Below are positions 21,516 through 31,858 of a stretch of DNA of 54,366 nucleotides, piece after piece. The stretch lies in NCBI GenBank assembly GCA_025465135.1, contig JAODNA010000007.1, positions 1 through 54,366 of the forward strand. Reading direction: 5' to 3'. The position numbers and the translations under genes are program-made. Position 1 is the first letter of the stretch, and every line of letters begins with the position of its first letter. The stretch is from Frankiales bacterium. GTDB taxonomy: Bacteria > Actinomycetota > Actinomycetes > Mycobacteriales > SCTD01. The notes beneath the pieces are model-generated. The model ran no database searches, had not been told where the DNA came from, and saw nothing but the letters and a program-made list of their open reading frames with translations.

Positions 21516-21588
21516 GGCCCCGTCGTCTAGCGGCCTAGGACGCCGCCCTCTCACGGCGGTAGCGAGGGTTCGAATCCCTTCGGGGCTA
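21516..21588 (+). tRNA. tRNA-Glu (anticodon CTC)
   Basis: Acceptor GGCCCCG (21516-21522) pairs with CGGGGCT (21581-21587) with a G1-U72 wobble, discriminator A at 21588. Anticodon stem CCGCC/GGCGG encloses CTCTCAC with anticodon CTC at 21550-21552; T-loop is TTCGAAT. CCA is not encoded. It lies 26 bases after tRNA-Gln and is followed by a terminator hairpin. Confidence 0.94.
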
Positions 21589-21597
21589 CGTATGGTG

Positions 21598-21639
21598 ACG
21601 ACCCGGCTACGAAATGTAGCCGGGTCGTTCTTCGTCGTC
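21598..21639 (+). terminator. Terminator after the tRNA pair, also facing the HNH gene
   Basis: 21598-21610 pairs with 21616-21628 (13 bp, loop GAAAT), followed by TCTTCGTCGTC. It ends the gltX-tRNA transcript and overlaps the stop of the convergent HNH gene, so it could work in both directions. The tail resembles those of two other terminators in this window. Confidence 0.85.
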
Positions 21640-22489
21640 AGCCCTGCTCGAAGAGTGCCTCCGGGTCCTGCCCGCCCAGCACCAACGTCAGCGGACGCTG
21701 CGTTGAGAGCACCTCCCGCAGGTATCGCTCGAGAAGCTCGATGGCGAACTCGACCTTGTCGATCACTCGCTGGCCGGAGGGCTGCCACGACGACCAAAGT
21801 TCGAGGTTGCCCGAGCGAAAACCGAGCAGTTGCCTGTCCGTCCGGTTGTCGCTCCGGATGCCGTTGAGGTGATGCACGGTCTCGTGCCTTTCCAGCTCTC
21901 GCCCCAGCAGTCGTTCCATCGCGAGGCGATGCTCCGCCACATCGCGACCGTTTACCCGAAGCATCACGTAGCCCTGCTTGTTCAGGTGCCCCTCGCCGCT
22001 CGCTCGTCGCAGCGGTTGGGGCGACCCGATTGCTCGACCTTTTCGGTTTCGTTCGTAATGCATGCGGCAGAGCCCCTGGCCGCAGGTCCTGCGGTGACAG
22101 CCCTCAACCGAGCAGGTGCCTGGTCTGCAGAGGATCTCTGCGCCGCCGGGATCACCCTTCGCCCGCAGGCGGGCGTAGTGGGTTGAGCAGAAGCCGCGAG
22201 CGCGCGTCGGCTTCGAACAGCCCTCGACAGCGCAGACAGGCGAGCGGTGCCGAGCCGAGCGGACGGCGCCCGGCCCGACGGATCCAGTCTTGCGCCAGCG
22301 CTCGTAATGCGCAGAGCACCATCCCCGTGCGACAGCTCTGCGCCCGCAGCCATCCACGATGCAGCCCGTCGCGTCGACGCGAATTCGGTCGGGCTGGACC
22401 TCGCCGTGCCGGAGCAGCTGCTTGTAGTGCCGGCTGCAGTGCCCACGCGCATACAGGCTGCGGTCGCAGCCGGCGGCCTGGCAGGTCAT
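21638..22489 (-). CDS. HNH endonuclease with four N-terminal zinc knuckles
   Basis: A 283-residue protein. Residues 1-155 contain four copies of C-x4-C-x9-C-x2-H-Y (starting at C3, then GCIVDGC, VCAVEGC and TCSVEGC), probable zinc-binding, DNA-contacting knuckles. The C-terminal part has EHRLAMERLLGREL, the HNH core VHHLNGIRSDNR, then NLELWSSWQPSGQRV, as in phage-type HNH homing endonucleases. Between DNR and NLELW there is a nine- to ten-residue insertion compared with the usual DNRPENLELW spacing. Base composition looks less GC-rich than its neighbours. It lies against a tRNA pair but no integrase or att repeat was seen. Probably a stand-alone selfish or domesticated endonuclease. Confidence 0.75.
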   Translation of the reverse strand: MTCQAAGCDRSLYARGHCSRHYKQLLRHGEVQPDRIRVDATGCIVDGCGRRAVARGWCSAHYERWRKTGSVGPGAVRSARHRSPVCAVEGCSKPTRARGFCSTHYARLRAKGDPGGAEILCRPGTCSVEGCHRRTCGQGLCRMHYERNRKGRAIGSPQPLRRASGEGHLNKQGYVMLRVNGRDVAEHRLAMERLLGRELERHETVHHLNGIRSDNRTDRQLLGFRSGNLELWSSWQPSGQRVIDKVEFAIELLERYLREVLSTQRPLTLVLGGQDPEALFEQG

Positions 22490-22639
22490 GCGTGCCTCCC
22501 GGACGTCGGAATGTCGCGATCCTCCCGGTGAGGTCCGACAGGATCACCGACAAGGCAACCGGCCAAGGACCGGACGCGTCGTAGGGAAGCGGGCTACGGT
22601 TCGCCCGTTCTTTCTGCTTTCCGACGGAAGGTGCGACCC

Positions 22640-24622
22640 GTGCGCGTCCCGAAGCTCTCCCCTCGACGGCTGGCCGTCACGGTCACCGCCCTCGCCACCG
22701 TCGCCGCGGGGGTCCCTGCCCTGCTGCCGGCGACGGCCTCGGCCGCTGCCACCGGGACACTGTCCGTGACGGGTCCCACGCACGGCGCCGCGGGGAGCTG
22801 CCTGACCTACACGGTCACGCCGAGCGACTCCCGGGGCGGACCGGCAACCGACACGGGAACCGTCGTCGTACGGCTCACGGAGAACCCCAACTCGGCCTCC
22901 CAGGACGTCGACTTCTGCACGCCCGGAACGGTGTCGACACCGAGCACCCGGCCGCACTACGTCAACGGCAGTGGCAGCACGCAGTCCTACAACGCAGGCA
23001 CGACGATCACTTCGACCCCGGCCGCCGCCAACGGCTCGACACCCGCGAGCAACCCTGATGTGGCATCGACGACCACGCCTGCCGCGCAGGCCAACCCGAG
23101 CGGCCGCGACACCGCCGTCTACATCTACGACGGCCGGGCCGGTGGCAGCACCACCATCACCTTCGGTGTTGTCGGGCTCGTCGCGGGTGGCGCGACGGTC
23201 GACGTCTTCCGCAGCGTCGACGGTGACGAGATCCAGAGCCCCGGTGACCTGTCGAAGTCGATCGCGCTCACGATCTCCGAAGGCGGTCTGCCTGACAGCG
23301 ACGGCGCAGTCGACGCCGTCCGCGCGGTAGCCATCACGCCGAAGACATCGTTCCAGCCGACCGGTGGCGCGGCGCACACGTTCAGCGTCCTGCTCACGAA
23401 CAGCAGCGGCGACGGCGTCACCGGAGTCCTGCCGTCGATCACCGCAACGGCCGGCCCCAACGCTGCGACGTCGACCGCCGCAGCGACCTTCACCGCGTCG
23501 TGCGTACGCAGCGACAACACGGGCACAGCGACCTGCACCTACAAGGGCACCAAGTCCGGCAGTGACACGGTGACGATCTGGGTCAACCAGACCAGCGCCC
23601 GTACCGCACCGGCCAACCCGACCAGCGGCCTCGACCAGAACGAGCCGCGCGACACCGCGACGGCCACCAACACGGTCACCGCTGCCACCGCGAAGTTCGT
23701 CGACCTGAGTCCGCACACGTCGACGCTGGTCAGCGGCTCGACCAAGGTCCTGACCGCGACCGCGACGGACGCGAGCGGAACCCCTGCGACCGGCGTCGGC
23801 ATCACCTTCACCGAGACGGGTCCTGGCGTCATCCAGGGTGGCACCCTCGGCGCCAACGGGACGTCAACCCTGAACGCGACCACCGATGCGAGCGGCCGTG
23901 CGACGGTCACGATCACGACGACGGCGACCGACAAGGGCACCTCGACGGTGACGGCGGCCATCCGGACCACGCCCGCAACGGTGTGCGCGTCAGCGGGCGG
24001 CCGCTGCAGCGACAGCGCCACGATCACGGTCGCCGCCGCCTCGCCGAGCCCGTCGCCCAGCCCGACCGGGACTGCTTGTACGACGGCGACGACCCTGCTG
24101 GGCGGCGCCTTCATCAGCGCGATGGAGACAGCGAACGTGACCGTCACCGGAGCACCCGGCAGCACGGTGGACCTGTTCGCCTACACCCGTCCCTCGACGA
24201 CCTTCACCGTCGTGCGCTCCGGTCCGATGCCGAGCAGCGGCGCCTTCACCTGGGGCATCCGGCCGCCGCGGAACACCCGGCTCTACGCCCAGCAGCGCGG
24301 CTGCACCGCGGGCAACCAGGTCGTCCTCGGTGTGCGGACGACACTGAGCCTGGCGGCGGTCCGCAACGGCACCCGCAACTACACGTTCTCCGGTGACAGC
24401 CTGCCGGCCCGCCCGGGCGGCCTGATCGTGTCCCTCTACCGCGTCAACCCCGACGGATCGCAGGTCCTGACAGCTCAGGCCCGCGCGAGCTCGGCGACAG
24501 GGGAGTGGAGCCTGACCCGGCGCTTCACCGGATCAGGGACGTTCGGGTTCGTCGTACGGACCGGGCAGGACCTGCTCAACGCTCCTGGCTCCAGCCGAGT
24601 GCGTCAGACGCTGATCTACTAG
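22640..24622 (+). CDS. Secreted Thr/Ser-rich protein with Ig-like domains
   Basis: A 660-residue exported protein. The first ~38 residues form a signal peptide with an AATASAAA-like cleavage region. The rest is beta-rich and low in charge, with an invasin/Big_1-like domain around residues 345-470 (VDLSPHTSTLVSGSTKVLTATATDASGTP... pattern, ending SDSATITVAAA), a short SPSPSPSP linker, and a C-terminal beta domain from about 480. Several cysteines (VCASAGGRC) may form disulfides. GTG at 22640 is chosen over GTG at 22631 because GGAAG (22626-22630) is properly spaced nine bases upstream. No catalytic motif is visible; a surface or adhesion role is a guess. Confidence 0.75.
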   Translation: MRVPKLSPRRLAVTVTALATVAAGVPALLPATASAAATGTLSVTGPTHGAAGSCLTYTVTPSDSRGGPATDTGTVVVRLTENPNSASQDVDFCTPGTVSTPSTRPHYVNGSGSTQSYNAGTTITSTPAAANGSTPASNPDVASTTTPAAQANPSGRDTAVYIYDGRAGGSTTITFGVVGLVAGGATVDVFRSVDGDEIQSPGDLSKSIALTISEGGLPDSDGAVDAVRAVAITPKTSFQPTGGAAHTFSVLLTNSSGDGVTGVLPSITATAGPNAATSTAAATFTASCVRSDNTGTATCTYKGTKSGSDTVTIWVNQTSARTAPANPTSGLDQNEPRDTATATNTVTAATAKFVDLSPHTSTLVSGSTKVLTATATDASGTPATGVGITFTETGPGVIQGGTLGANGTSTLNATTDASGRATVTITTTATDKGTSTVTAAIRTTPATVCASAGGRCSDSATITVAAASPSPSPSPTGTACTTATTLLGGAFISAMETANVTVTGAPGSTVDLFAYTRPSTTFTVVRSGPMPSSGAFTWGIRPPRNTRLYAQQRGCTAGNQVVLGVRTTLSLAAVRNGTRNYTFSGDSLPARPGGLIVSLYRVNPDGSQVLTAQARASSATGEWSLTRRFTGSGTFGFVVRTGQDLLNAPGSSRVRQTLIY

Positions 24623-24810
24623 CAGCGCGCGGCGAGGTGGCGCGCGTCGGCCGTCAGCAGGTCGGGGAACAGCCCGGCGACCGCAGCCAGGAAGGCGGCG
24701 GGGATGTGCTGGACCGGCGCCGCGGCCATCTCGGCCACGGTCAGGGCCGTCGCGGCGAAGCGGGCCTCCAGGTCCTGGGGGCTCTCGTTGTCGTGAACCA
24801 GCATCAGCAT
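24619..24810 (-). CDS. Small hypothetical protein (63 residues)
   Basis: Starts MLMLVHDNESPQDLEARF and ends DARHLAARC. GGAGG five bases upstream of the ATG supports this start over longer in-frame starts (up to 24891). The middle is alanine-rich and probably helical (TALTVAEMAAAPVQHIPAAFLAAVAGLFPDLL motif region, read in pieces). It converges with the secreted protein gene, with stop codons overlapping by four bases, and lies downstream of ndgR on the same strand. Function unknown; its reality rests mainly on the good ribosome site. Confidence 0.5.
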   Translation of the reverse strand: MLMLVHDNESPQDLEARFAATALTVAEMAAAPVQHIPAAFLAAVAGLFPDLLTADARHLAARC

Positions 24811-24942
24811 CGGAGCCTCCGGGGCGAGGGTGGCGGCGCCTCGCGGCGCCGTGCTCTCACCATCGACAGTCGCGGCCCCGCCGACCATCACCCGATGTGA
24901 CCGTTTTGCACCGATAGCCCGAGTAGTCCCGACGGACCATCG

Positions 24943-25641
24943 TCAGGGCGCGGTCAGGCGGGTCAGCTCGGCTGCGGCCGAGAGGACGGCTTGGGCGTGC
25001 AGGCGCCCCGGTGTCCTCGTCAGGCGCTCCAGGGGCCCGCTGACGCTCACGGCGGCCACCACCGCACCGCTCGGGCTGCGCACCGGTGCCGACACCGACG
25101 CGACGCCCTGCTCGCGCTCGGCGACCGAGTGCGCCCAGCCGCGCCGCCGTACGTCCGCCAGGGTCCGAGCGGTGAACGCCGCCAGCCCCACCAAGGGGTC
25201 CTCGGGCGTCCAGGCCAGGAGCACCTGACCGGCCGAGCCCGCGGTGAGGGGCAGCGCGGACCCGACCGGCACGGTGTCGCGCAGGCCGCTGCCGCGCTCC
25301 GCCACGGCCACGCAGAGCCGCCGGTCGCCGTGCCGTCGGTAGAGCTGCGCGCTCTCCCCCGTCGCGTCACGCAGCCTGACCAGGACCGGCCCGGCCCGTT
25401 CGAGCAGCTGGTCGCCGCCGCCCCCGGCGAGCTCGGCGGCCCGCGATCCGATGTGCCAGCGACCCTCGCCGTCGCGGGCGAGCAGCCGGTGCACCTCCAG
25501 CGCCACCGCGAGCCGGTGCGCGGTCGCCCTCGACAGACCCGTGCGATCCGTCAGGGCCGCGAGCGACGTGGCACCGCCCTGCACTGCGTCGAGGACGAGG
25601 ATGGCCTTGTCCAGGACGCCGACTCCGCTAGTGTGTTCCAC
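24943..25641 (-). CDS. ndgR: IclR-family regulator NdgR (LtbR-type) of leucine genes
   Basis: A 232-residue IclR-family transcription factor. Seen: N-terminal winged helix with [15 protein letters not shown] and [20 protein letters not shown], then the effector-binding domain with [50 protein letters not shown] and [18 protein letters not shown]. These segments match Streptomyces NdgR and corynebacterial LtbR, which bind upstream of leuCD and respond to leucine-related signals. The GTG at 25641 gives [13 protein letters not shown], aligned with the known N terminus. It is divergent from leuC, and its start codon lies inside an inverted repeat of the shared promoter region. Confidence 0.93.
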   Translation of the reverse strand: MEHTSGVGVLDKAILVLDAVQGGATSLAALTDRTGLSRATAHRLAVALEVHRLLARDGEGRWHIGSRAAELAGGGGDQLLERAGPVLVRLRDATGESAQLYRRHGDRRLCVAVAERGSGLRDTVPVGSALPLTAGSAGQVLLAWTPEDPLVGLAAFTARTLADVRRRGWAHSVAEREQGVASVSAPVRSPSGAVVAAVSVSGPLERLTRTPGRLHAQAVLSAAAELTRLTAP

Positions 25642-25674
25642 ACAGTGATACTTGCATCTCAACATGCGAGATGC
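25631..25674. promoter_or_regulatory. ndgR-leuC divergent control region with two inverted repeats
   Basis: Inverted repeat 1, GTGTG-TTC-CACAC at 25631-25643, overlaps the ndgR start codon. Inverted repeat 2, GCATCTC-n7-GAGATGC at 25654-25674, lies 18 bases before the leuC start. A GATACT box (25647-25652) between them may be the leuC -10. Binding by NdgR at one or both repeats is the natural inference, as NdgR/LtbR proteins act at this position in relatives. Confidence 0.6.
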
Positions 25675-25692
25675 CAGAGGACAGGACATCCC

Positions 25693-27090
25693 ATGGGTCG
25701 GACGCTGGCGGAGAAGGTCTGGGACGCGCACGTCGTGCGGCGCGCGGACGGCGAGCCGGACCTCGTGTTCGTCGACCTGCACCTGGTCCACGAGGTCACG
25801 AGCCCGCAGGCCTTCGACGGGCTGCGACTCGCCGGCCGCGGCGTGCGGCGTCCCGACCTGACCCTCGCAACGGAGGACCACAACGTCCCCACGGACGCGC
25901 TGACGATCACCGACGCCGTCAGCCTCAAGCAGGTCGAGGCGCTTCGGAGCAACTGCGCGGAGTTCGGCATCCGCTTGCACCCGATGGGTGCGGCCGGGCA
26001 GGGCATCGTCCACGTCATCGGCCCGCAGCTCGGCGTGACCCAGCCGGGCATGACGATCGTCTGCGGTGACAGCCACACGAGCACGCACGGCGCGTTCGGG
26101 GCGCTCGCGTTCGGCATCGGGACGAGCGAGGTGGAGCACGTTCTCGCGACGCAGACGCTGCCGCTCGTACGGCCGAAGACGATGGCCGTCAACGTGGAAG
26201 GGACCTTGCCGGCCGGTACGACGGCGAAGGACCTCGTGCTCGCACTGATCACGCAGGTCGGCACCGGCGGCGGACAGGGTCACGTCGTGGAATACCGCGG
26301 TGAGGCGATCCGCGCCCTCTCCATGGAAGGCCGCATGACGGTCTGCAACATGTCCATCGAGTGGGGCGCGCGAGCCGGCCTCGTCGCGCCGGACGAGACC
26401 ACGTACGCCTACCTCAAGGGTCGTCCCAACGCCCCCTCGGCCGAGGAGTGGGACGCGGCCGTCGCGGCATGGGAGCTCCTGCGCACCGACGCAGATGCCG
26501 TCTTCGACACCGAAGTCGTCCTCGACGCCTCGACCATCGCGCCGTTCGTCACCTGGGGCACCAACCCCGGACAGGGCGTCGCCCTGTCCGGTGCGGTGCC
26601 CGACCCGGAGTCGCTGCCGGCGGGCGGTCAGCGCGAAGCAGCCCAGCGCGCGCTCTCCTACATGGGACTGACGGCCGGCACGCGGATGCGCGACATCGCC
26701 GTCGACACGGTCTTCCTCGGCTCCTGCACGAACGGTCGGATGGAGGACCTTCGCGCGGCAGCCGACGTGCTTCGTGGACGTCGGGTGGCGCCGGGAGTCC
26801 GCGCGCTCGTCGTACCGGGCTCGATGCTCGTGAAGCAGCAGGCCGAGAAGGAGGGCCTCGACCGCGTCTTCACGGACGCCGGCGCGGAGTGGCGCAACGC
26901 CGGCTGCTCGATGTGCCTCGGCATGAACCCCGACACGCTCGCCCCCGGCGAGCGCAGTGCGTCGACGTCCAACCGCAACTTCGAAGGCCGGCAGGGTCGC
27001 GGTGGCCGCACGCACCTCGTCTCGCCTGCGGTCGCCGCCGCGACGGCGGTCGCAGGTCACCTTGCTGCTCCTACCGATCTGGAGGCCTGA
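25693..27090 (+). CDS. leuC: 3-isopropylmalate dehydratase large subunit
   Basis: Aconitase-family subunit that, with LeuD, converts 2- to 3-isopropylmalate. The 465-residue product starts [17 protein letters not shown]. Seen: [52 protein letters not shown], and cluster cysteines in FLGSCTNGR and GCSMCLGMN for the [4Fe-4S] cluster, then [26 protein letters not shown] precedes the ATG. The stop is one base before leuD. Expression is probably controlled by the divergent NdgR. Confidence 0.97.
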   Translation: MGRTLAEKVWDAHVVRRADGEPDLVFVDLHLVHEVTSPQAFDGLRLAGRGVRRPDLTLATEDHNVPTDALTITDAVSLKQVEALRSNCAEFGIRLHPMGAAGQGIVHVIGPQLGVTQPGMTIVCGDSHTSTHGAFGALAFGIGTSEVEHVLATQTLPLVRPKTMAVNVEGTLPAGTTAKDLVLALITQVGTGGGQGHVVEYRGEAIRALSMEGRMTVCNMSIEWGARAGLVAPDETTYAYLKGRPNAPSAEEWDAAVAAWELLRTDADAVFDTEVVLDASTIAPFVTWGTNPGQGVALSGAVPDPESLPAGGQREAAQRALSYMGLTAGTRMRDIAVDTVFLGSCTNGRMEDLRAAADVLRGRRVAPGVRALVVPGSMLVKQQAEKEGLDRVFTDAGAEWRNAGCSMCLGMNPDTLAPGERSASTSNRNFEGRQGRGGRTHLVSPAVAAATAVAGHLAAPTDLEA

Positions 27091-27091
27091 C

Positions 27092-27679
27092 ATGGAGGCG
27101 TTCACCGTCCACACCGGTCGCGCCGTGCCGCTGCGCCGCAGCGACGTCGACACCGACCAGATCATCTCGAGCGACTGGCTCAAGCGCGTCGAGCGCACCG
27201 GCTTCGGTGCAGGCCTGTTCAGCGAGTGGCGGGAGGATCCTGCATTCGTGTTGAACAGGCCCGAGTACGCCGCCGCGACAGTGCTGGTGGCGGGGGAGAA
27301 CTTCGGCACCGGATCGTCGCGTGAGCACGCGGTCTGGGCTCTCCAGGATCACGGCTTCCGGGTGGTCGTCAGCTCACGGTTCGCCGACATCTTCCGGAGC
27401 AACGCGTTGAAGGGGGGACTGCTCCCGGTGCAGCTGCCGGCGGAACTCGTCGAGGACCTCATGACGCGCGTCGAGACCGATCCGACGGTCGACGTCACGG
27501 TGGATCTCACGACCCGAATGCTCACCGCGGGGTCGTTGCGCGCCCCCTTCGAGATCGACGAGTTCACCCGGTGGCGACTGCTCGAGGGGCTTGATGACAT
27601 CGGATTGACGCTCCGGCACGCCGAAGAAATTTCTGCGTTCGAGTCGGCGCGTCCGGGCTGGTTGCCGGTTGTTCGTTGA
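27092..27679 (+). CDS. leuD: 3-isopropylmalate dehydratase small subunit
   Basis: The swivel-domain partner of LeuC, 195 residues, normal for the family. Seen: [25 protein letters not shown] near the N terminus and the substrate loop [16 protein letters not shown], followed by [25 protein letters not shown] lies eight bases before the ATG inside the end of leuC. The stop overlaps a TTG-initiated small gene, so three genes are coupled. Confidence 0.97.
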   Translation: MEAFTVHTGRAVPLRRSDVDTDQIISSDWLKRVERTGFGAGLFSEWREDPAFVLNRPEYAAATVLVAGENFGTGSSREHAVWALQDHGFRVVVSSRFADIFRSNALKGGLLPVQLPAELVEDLMTRVETDPTVDVTVDLTTRMLTAGSLRAPFEIDEFTRWRLLEGLDDIGLTLRHAEEISAFESARPGWLPVVR

Positions 27680-27909
27680 GCGACGACGACGTCGCTGCGC
27701 GACTGGCCGCTGATCTCTCGGCCGCCCACCGGCGCGTGCGCGAGCTGGATGTCGCGGATGAAGAAAAAGCCTTAGCCAGCAGGCGTTTGCTGGCGATCAG
27801 CGATGCTTCCAAGCGCGACGTCGACCGAGCAGCAAAGCGCCTTCGCGCGTTCTTTCAGGACCTCGACGAGGGCCGGATCTCGTCATGGAAAGCGTCTGAG
27901 GACGGCTGA
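27676..27909 (+). CDS. Small helical protein coupled to leuD (77 residues)
   Basis: Begins with TTG overlapping the leuD stop (TTGA), giving [24 protein letters not shown]. The product is strongly charged and predicted by eye to be almost wholly alpha-helical, with heptad-like stretches ([30 protein letters not shown]). No cysteines or known motif. The codon pattern remains high-GC at third positions. It may be part of the leuCD transcript; no function can be assigned. Confidence 0.65.
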   Translation: MSDDDVAARLAADLSAAHRRVRELDVADEEKALASRRLLAISDASKRDVDRAAKRLRAFFQDLDEGRISSWKASEDG

Positions 27910-27997
27910 TCGCCGCACCGATTGCGCGCGACACAACGAAACTTCCTTCGCCAGATGCTTTGTATGAGCACCCATTCACCTCTACCTTCCGCACAGA

Positions 27998-28012
27998 GAG
28001 GCACAGTGCCTC
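27998..28012. promoter_or_regulatory. Short inverted repeat upstream of hupB
   Basis: GAGGCA-CAG-TGCCTC at 27998-28012 lies 23 bases before the hupB start, within an AT-richer intergenic stretch (27910-28035) that should hold the hupB promoter. It could be an operator or a small 5' hairpin. No confident -10/-35 pair is called. Confidence 0.35.
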
Positions 28013-28035
28013 GACCGTTCTGGAAGGGACACGTC

Positions 28036-28761
28036 GTGAACAAGGCCGATCTGATCGAGGCCGTCACCAAGCGCGTCGGTGACAAGAGAACGGCAAACGC
28101 TGCGGTCGAGGCGTTCATCGACGCCGTCACCCGCGCGGTGGCCACCGGCGAACGCGTTGCCATCACAGGGTTCGGTGTGTTCGAGAAGGTGGACCGCGCC
28201 GCCCGCACTGCCCGCAACCCGGCCACGGGTGCCACCGTGCAGCTGAAGAAGACGTCGGTGCCGAAGTTCCGCGCCGGCCAGGGCTTCAAGGACGTCGTGT
28301 CGGGTGCCAAGAAGCTGGCAGCCGCTCCGGCCGAGTTCGCCATGGCGACGGGCCGCACTGCTGTTGCCGCGGCGACAGCCCCCGCGAAGCGCGGCGCCAC
28401 CGCGAAGGCGACGGCGAAGAAGGCCGCCAAGAAGGTCGCGAAGAAGGCAGCCAAGAAGGCTCCCGCCAAGAAGGCGGCGGCGAAGAAGGCTCCGGCGAAG
28501 AAGTCGGCAGCGAAGAAGGCAGCCAAGAAGGCTCCCGCGAAGAAGTCCGCAGCGAAGAAGACTGCGGCGAAGAAGACCGCGAAGCGGGCTCCTGCCAAGA
28601 AGTCGGCAGCGAAGAAGACCACTGCCCGCAAGACCGCGGCGAAGAAGGCTCCCGCCAAGAAGTCGGCTGCCAAGAAGTCGGCTGCCAAGAAGGCGCCCGC
28701 CCGCAAGACCGCGGCGAAGAAGACCGCGCGCAAGTCGCCGGCCAAGAAGGCCAGCCGCTAA
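28036..28761 (+). CDS. hupB: HU family nucleoid protein with histone H1-like tail (HupB type)
   Basis: A 241-residue DNA-binding protein. Residues 1-90 are a normal HU domain: [49 protein letters not shown], and [19 protein letters not shown]. Residues ~115-241 are a low-complexity tail of KKAA, PAKK and KKSA units (roughly 20 lysine pairs), as in the mycobacterial HupB/Hlp and Streptomyces HupS. The GTG start has GGAAGGG eight bases upstream; an earlier in-frame ATG lacks support. The tail is encoded by repetitive GCx/AAG DNA, so its length may differ between strains. A strong terminator follows. Confidence 0.95.
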   Translation: MNKADLIEAVTKRVGDKRTANAAVEAFIDAVTRAVATGERVAITGFGVFEKVDRAARTARNPATGATVQLKKTSVPKFRAGQGFKDVVSGAKKLAAAPAEFAMATGRTAVAAATAPAKRGATAKATAKKAAKKVAKKAAKKAPAKKAAAKKAPAKKSAAKKAAKKAPAKKSAAKKTAAKKTAKRAPAKKSAAKKTTARKTAAKKAPAKKSAAKKSAAKKAPARKTAAKKTARKSPAKKASR

Positions 28762-28775
28762 GCACCCTGCACGCG

Positions 28776-28813
28776 ACGACGAAGGCCCCGGCTCATGCCG
28801 GGGCCTTCGTCGT
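28776..28813. terminator. Bidirectional terminator between hupB and ppk
   Basis: 28776-28792 pairs perfectly with 28797-28813 (17 bp, loop TCAT). The stem is GC-rich in the middle with A/T-containing ends, so it can act on both strands, serving convergent hupB and ppk. The 3' side carries CCTTCGTCGTGTC, a tail shared with other terminators here. Confidence 0.85.
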
Positions 28814-28815
28814 GT

Positions 28816-30981
<2,166 letters not shown>

Positions 30982-30984
30982 CCG

Positions 30985-31176
30985 CTAGGTGAACGGCAGC
31001 GTGGCGATCGTCAGCGCGACCACCTGGTCACCCTCCAGGCGCAGCTGGACGCGCTGCCCGAGCCGCAGGCCACGGACCTGGACAGCGGCCCCGGGGAACT
31101 CGAGCTGCCGCCCGTCGTCCAGCAGGAGCGTGCCGCCGCGCGACTGCGGGTCCCACGTACGCACGGTGGCCTGCAC
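30985..31176 (-). CDS. Small cold-shock/OB-like protein (63 residues)
   Basis: Product starts VQATVRTWDPQSRGGTLLLDDGRQLEFPG and ends with alternating hydrophobic residues (VVALTIATLPFT). The pattern of a short beta barrel with RG near the N terminus and LDDG turns resembles cold-shock or OB-like domains often found beside fbiD/ppk in actinobacteria. TACTCT (agagta on the plus strand, 31183-31188) ends six bases before the GTG, so a leaderless transcript inside the end of fbiD is plausible. It lies three bases upstream of ppk. The function is not known; the fold call is tentative. Confidence 0.65.
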   Translation of the reverse strand: MQATVRTWDPQSRGGTLLLDDGRQLEFPGAAVQVRGLRLGQRVQLRLEGDQVVALTIATLPFT

Positions 31177-31180
31177 GCCG

Positions 31181-31798
31181 TCAGAGTAGGTGCCGGATCA
31201 CGGCCGCCGTCGCCGCGCCGAGGCCGAGGCGGAGCGCGTCGACGAGGTCCTCCGGGGTGTCGACATCGAGTCGGAGGCCGGGTGCCCCGGGCAGCTCGAC
31301 GGCGCCAGAACAGAGATGGGTGGTGCGGGAACCCGGGCCGTACGCCGGCGCGAGGGCCAGCCCCGGGGCGGCGGCGAGCAGCGTCGTGCCCGCACCGCCC
31401 CGGTCGGCGACGAAGCCGCGACCGGCCGGCGGCACCGCCGCCAGGGCCGCAGCGAGGTCCACCGACCGGAGCGCGGGCAGGTCGGCCGACAGCGTCGCCG
31501 CCGCCAGCCCGCGCGACAGCAGCGAGACGCCGTGCTCGAGCGCCGGGTTGAGCCCGGCGTCGGGGGCATCTGCGACGACGCGAGCGCCGCCCGCCGCGAG
31601 CGCCTCGCCGGCATGGGGATCGTCGGTGACGACCAGCACCTCGGCGACGGTCTCGGCGCCGAGGGCCGCGGTTACGACGTCGAGGGCGAACGCGAGCGCC
31701 AGGGCTTCCCGGGCCGTGTCGCCGTACGACGACAGCCGGGTCTTGGCCAGCGCGAGCCGCTTCACGGGCACGACGAGGCCCCAGGAGACGGCGGGCAT
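31181..31798 (-). CDS. fbiD: Phosphoenolpyruvate/2-phospholactate guanylyltransferase (F420 synthesis)
   Basis: A 205-residue nucleotidyltransferase of the CofC/FbiD family, which in actinobacteria makes the GDP-activated phosphoenolpyruvate needed for coenzyme F420. Seen: VVPVKRLALAKTRLSSYGDTAREALALAFALDVVTA, VVTDDPHAGEAL, VVADAPDAGLNPALEHG, LSADLPAL, and LDVDTPEDLVDAL at the C terminus. The ATG at 31798 is chosen because MPAVSWGLVVPVKRL is the family N terminus. No other F420 genes are in the window. Divergent from plsC with 60 bases between them. Confidence 0.9.
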   Translation of the reverse strand: MPAVSWGLVVPVKRLALAKTRLSSYGDTAREALALAFALDVVTAALGAETVAEVLVVTDDPHAGEALAAGGARVVADAPDAGLNPALEHGVSLLSRGLAAATLSADLPALRSVDLAAALAAVPPAGRGFVADRGGAGTTLLAAAPGLALAPAYGPGSRTTHLCSGAVELPGAPGLRLDVDTPEDLVDALRLGLGAATAAVIRHLL

Positions 31799-31858
31799 GA
31801 TCGGCAAGTCTGGCAGGTGCCTCGACAGCGCCCGGCCGGGCAGGGAAGACTCCAGGCG

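Noticed and set aside
21400-22600. Integrated element at the tRNA pair
   Set aside because: No integrase, excisionase, phage gene or duplicated tRNA 3' end was seen; only the single HNH gene is present.
25652-25861. A 69-codon frame overlapping the leuC start as a leader peptide
   Set aside because: No run of leucine or related codons, no hairpin or terminator, and it runs far into leuC.
24943-27309. A 788-codon minus-strand frame extending ndgR back through leuC
   Set aside because: Only the last 232 codons look like a protein family; the upstream part is antisense to leuC. The start at 25641 matches the NdgR N terminus.
28286-28765. Repetitive sequence in hupB as a CRISPR or tandem repeat array
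   Set aside because: The repetition is codon-phased and encodes the lysine/alanine tail; there are no unique spacers of constant length.
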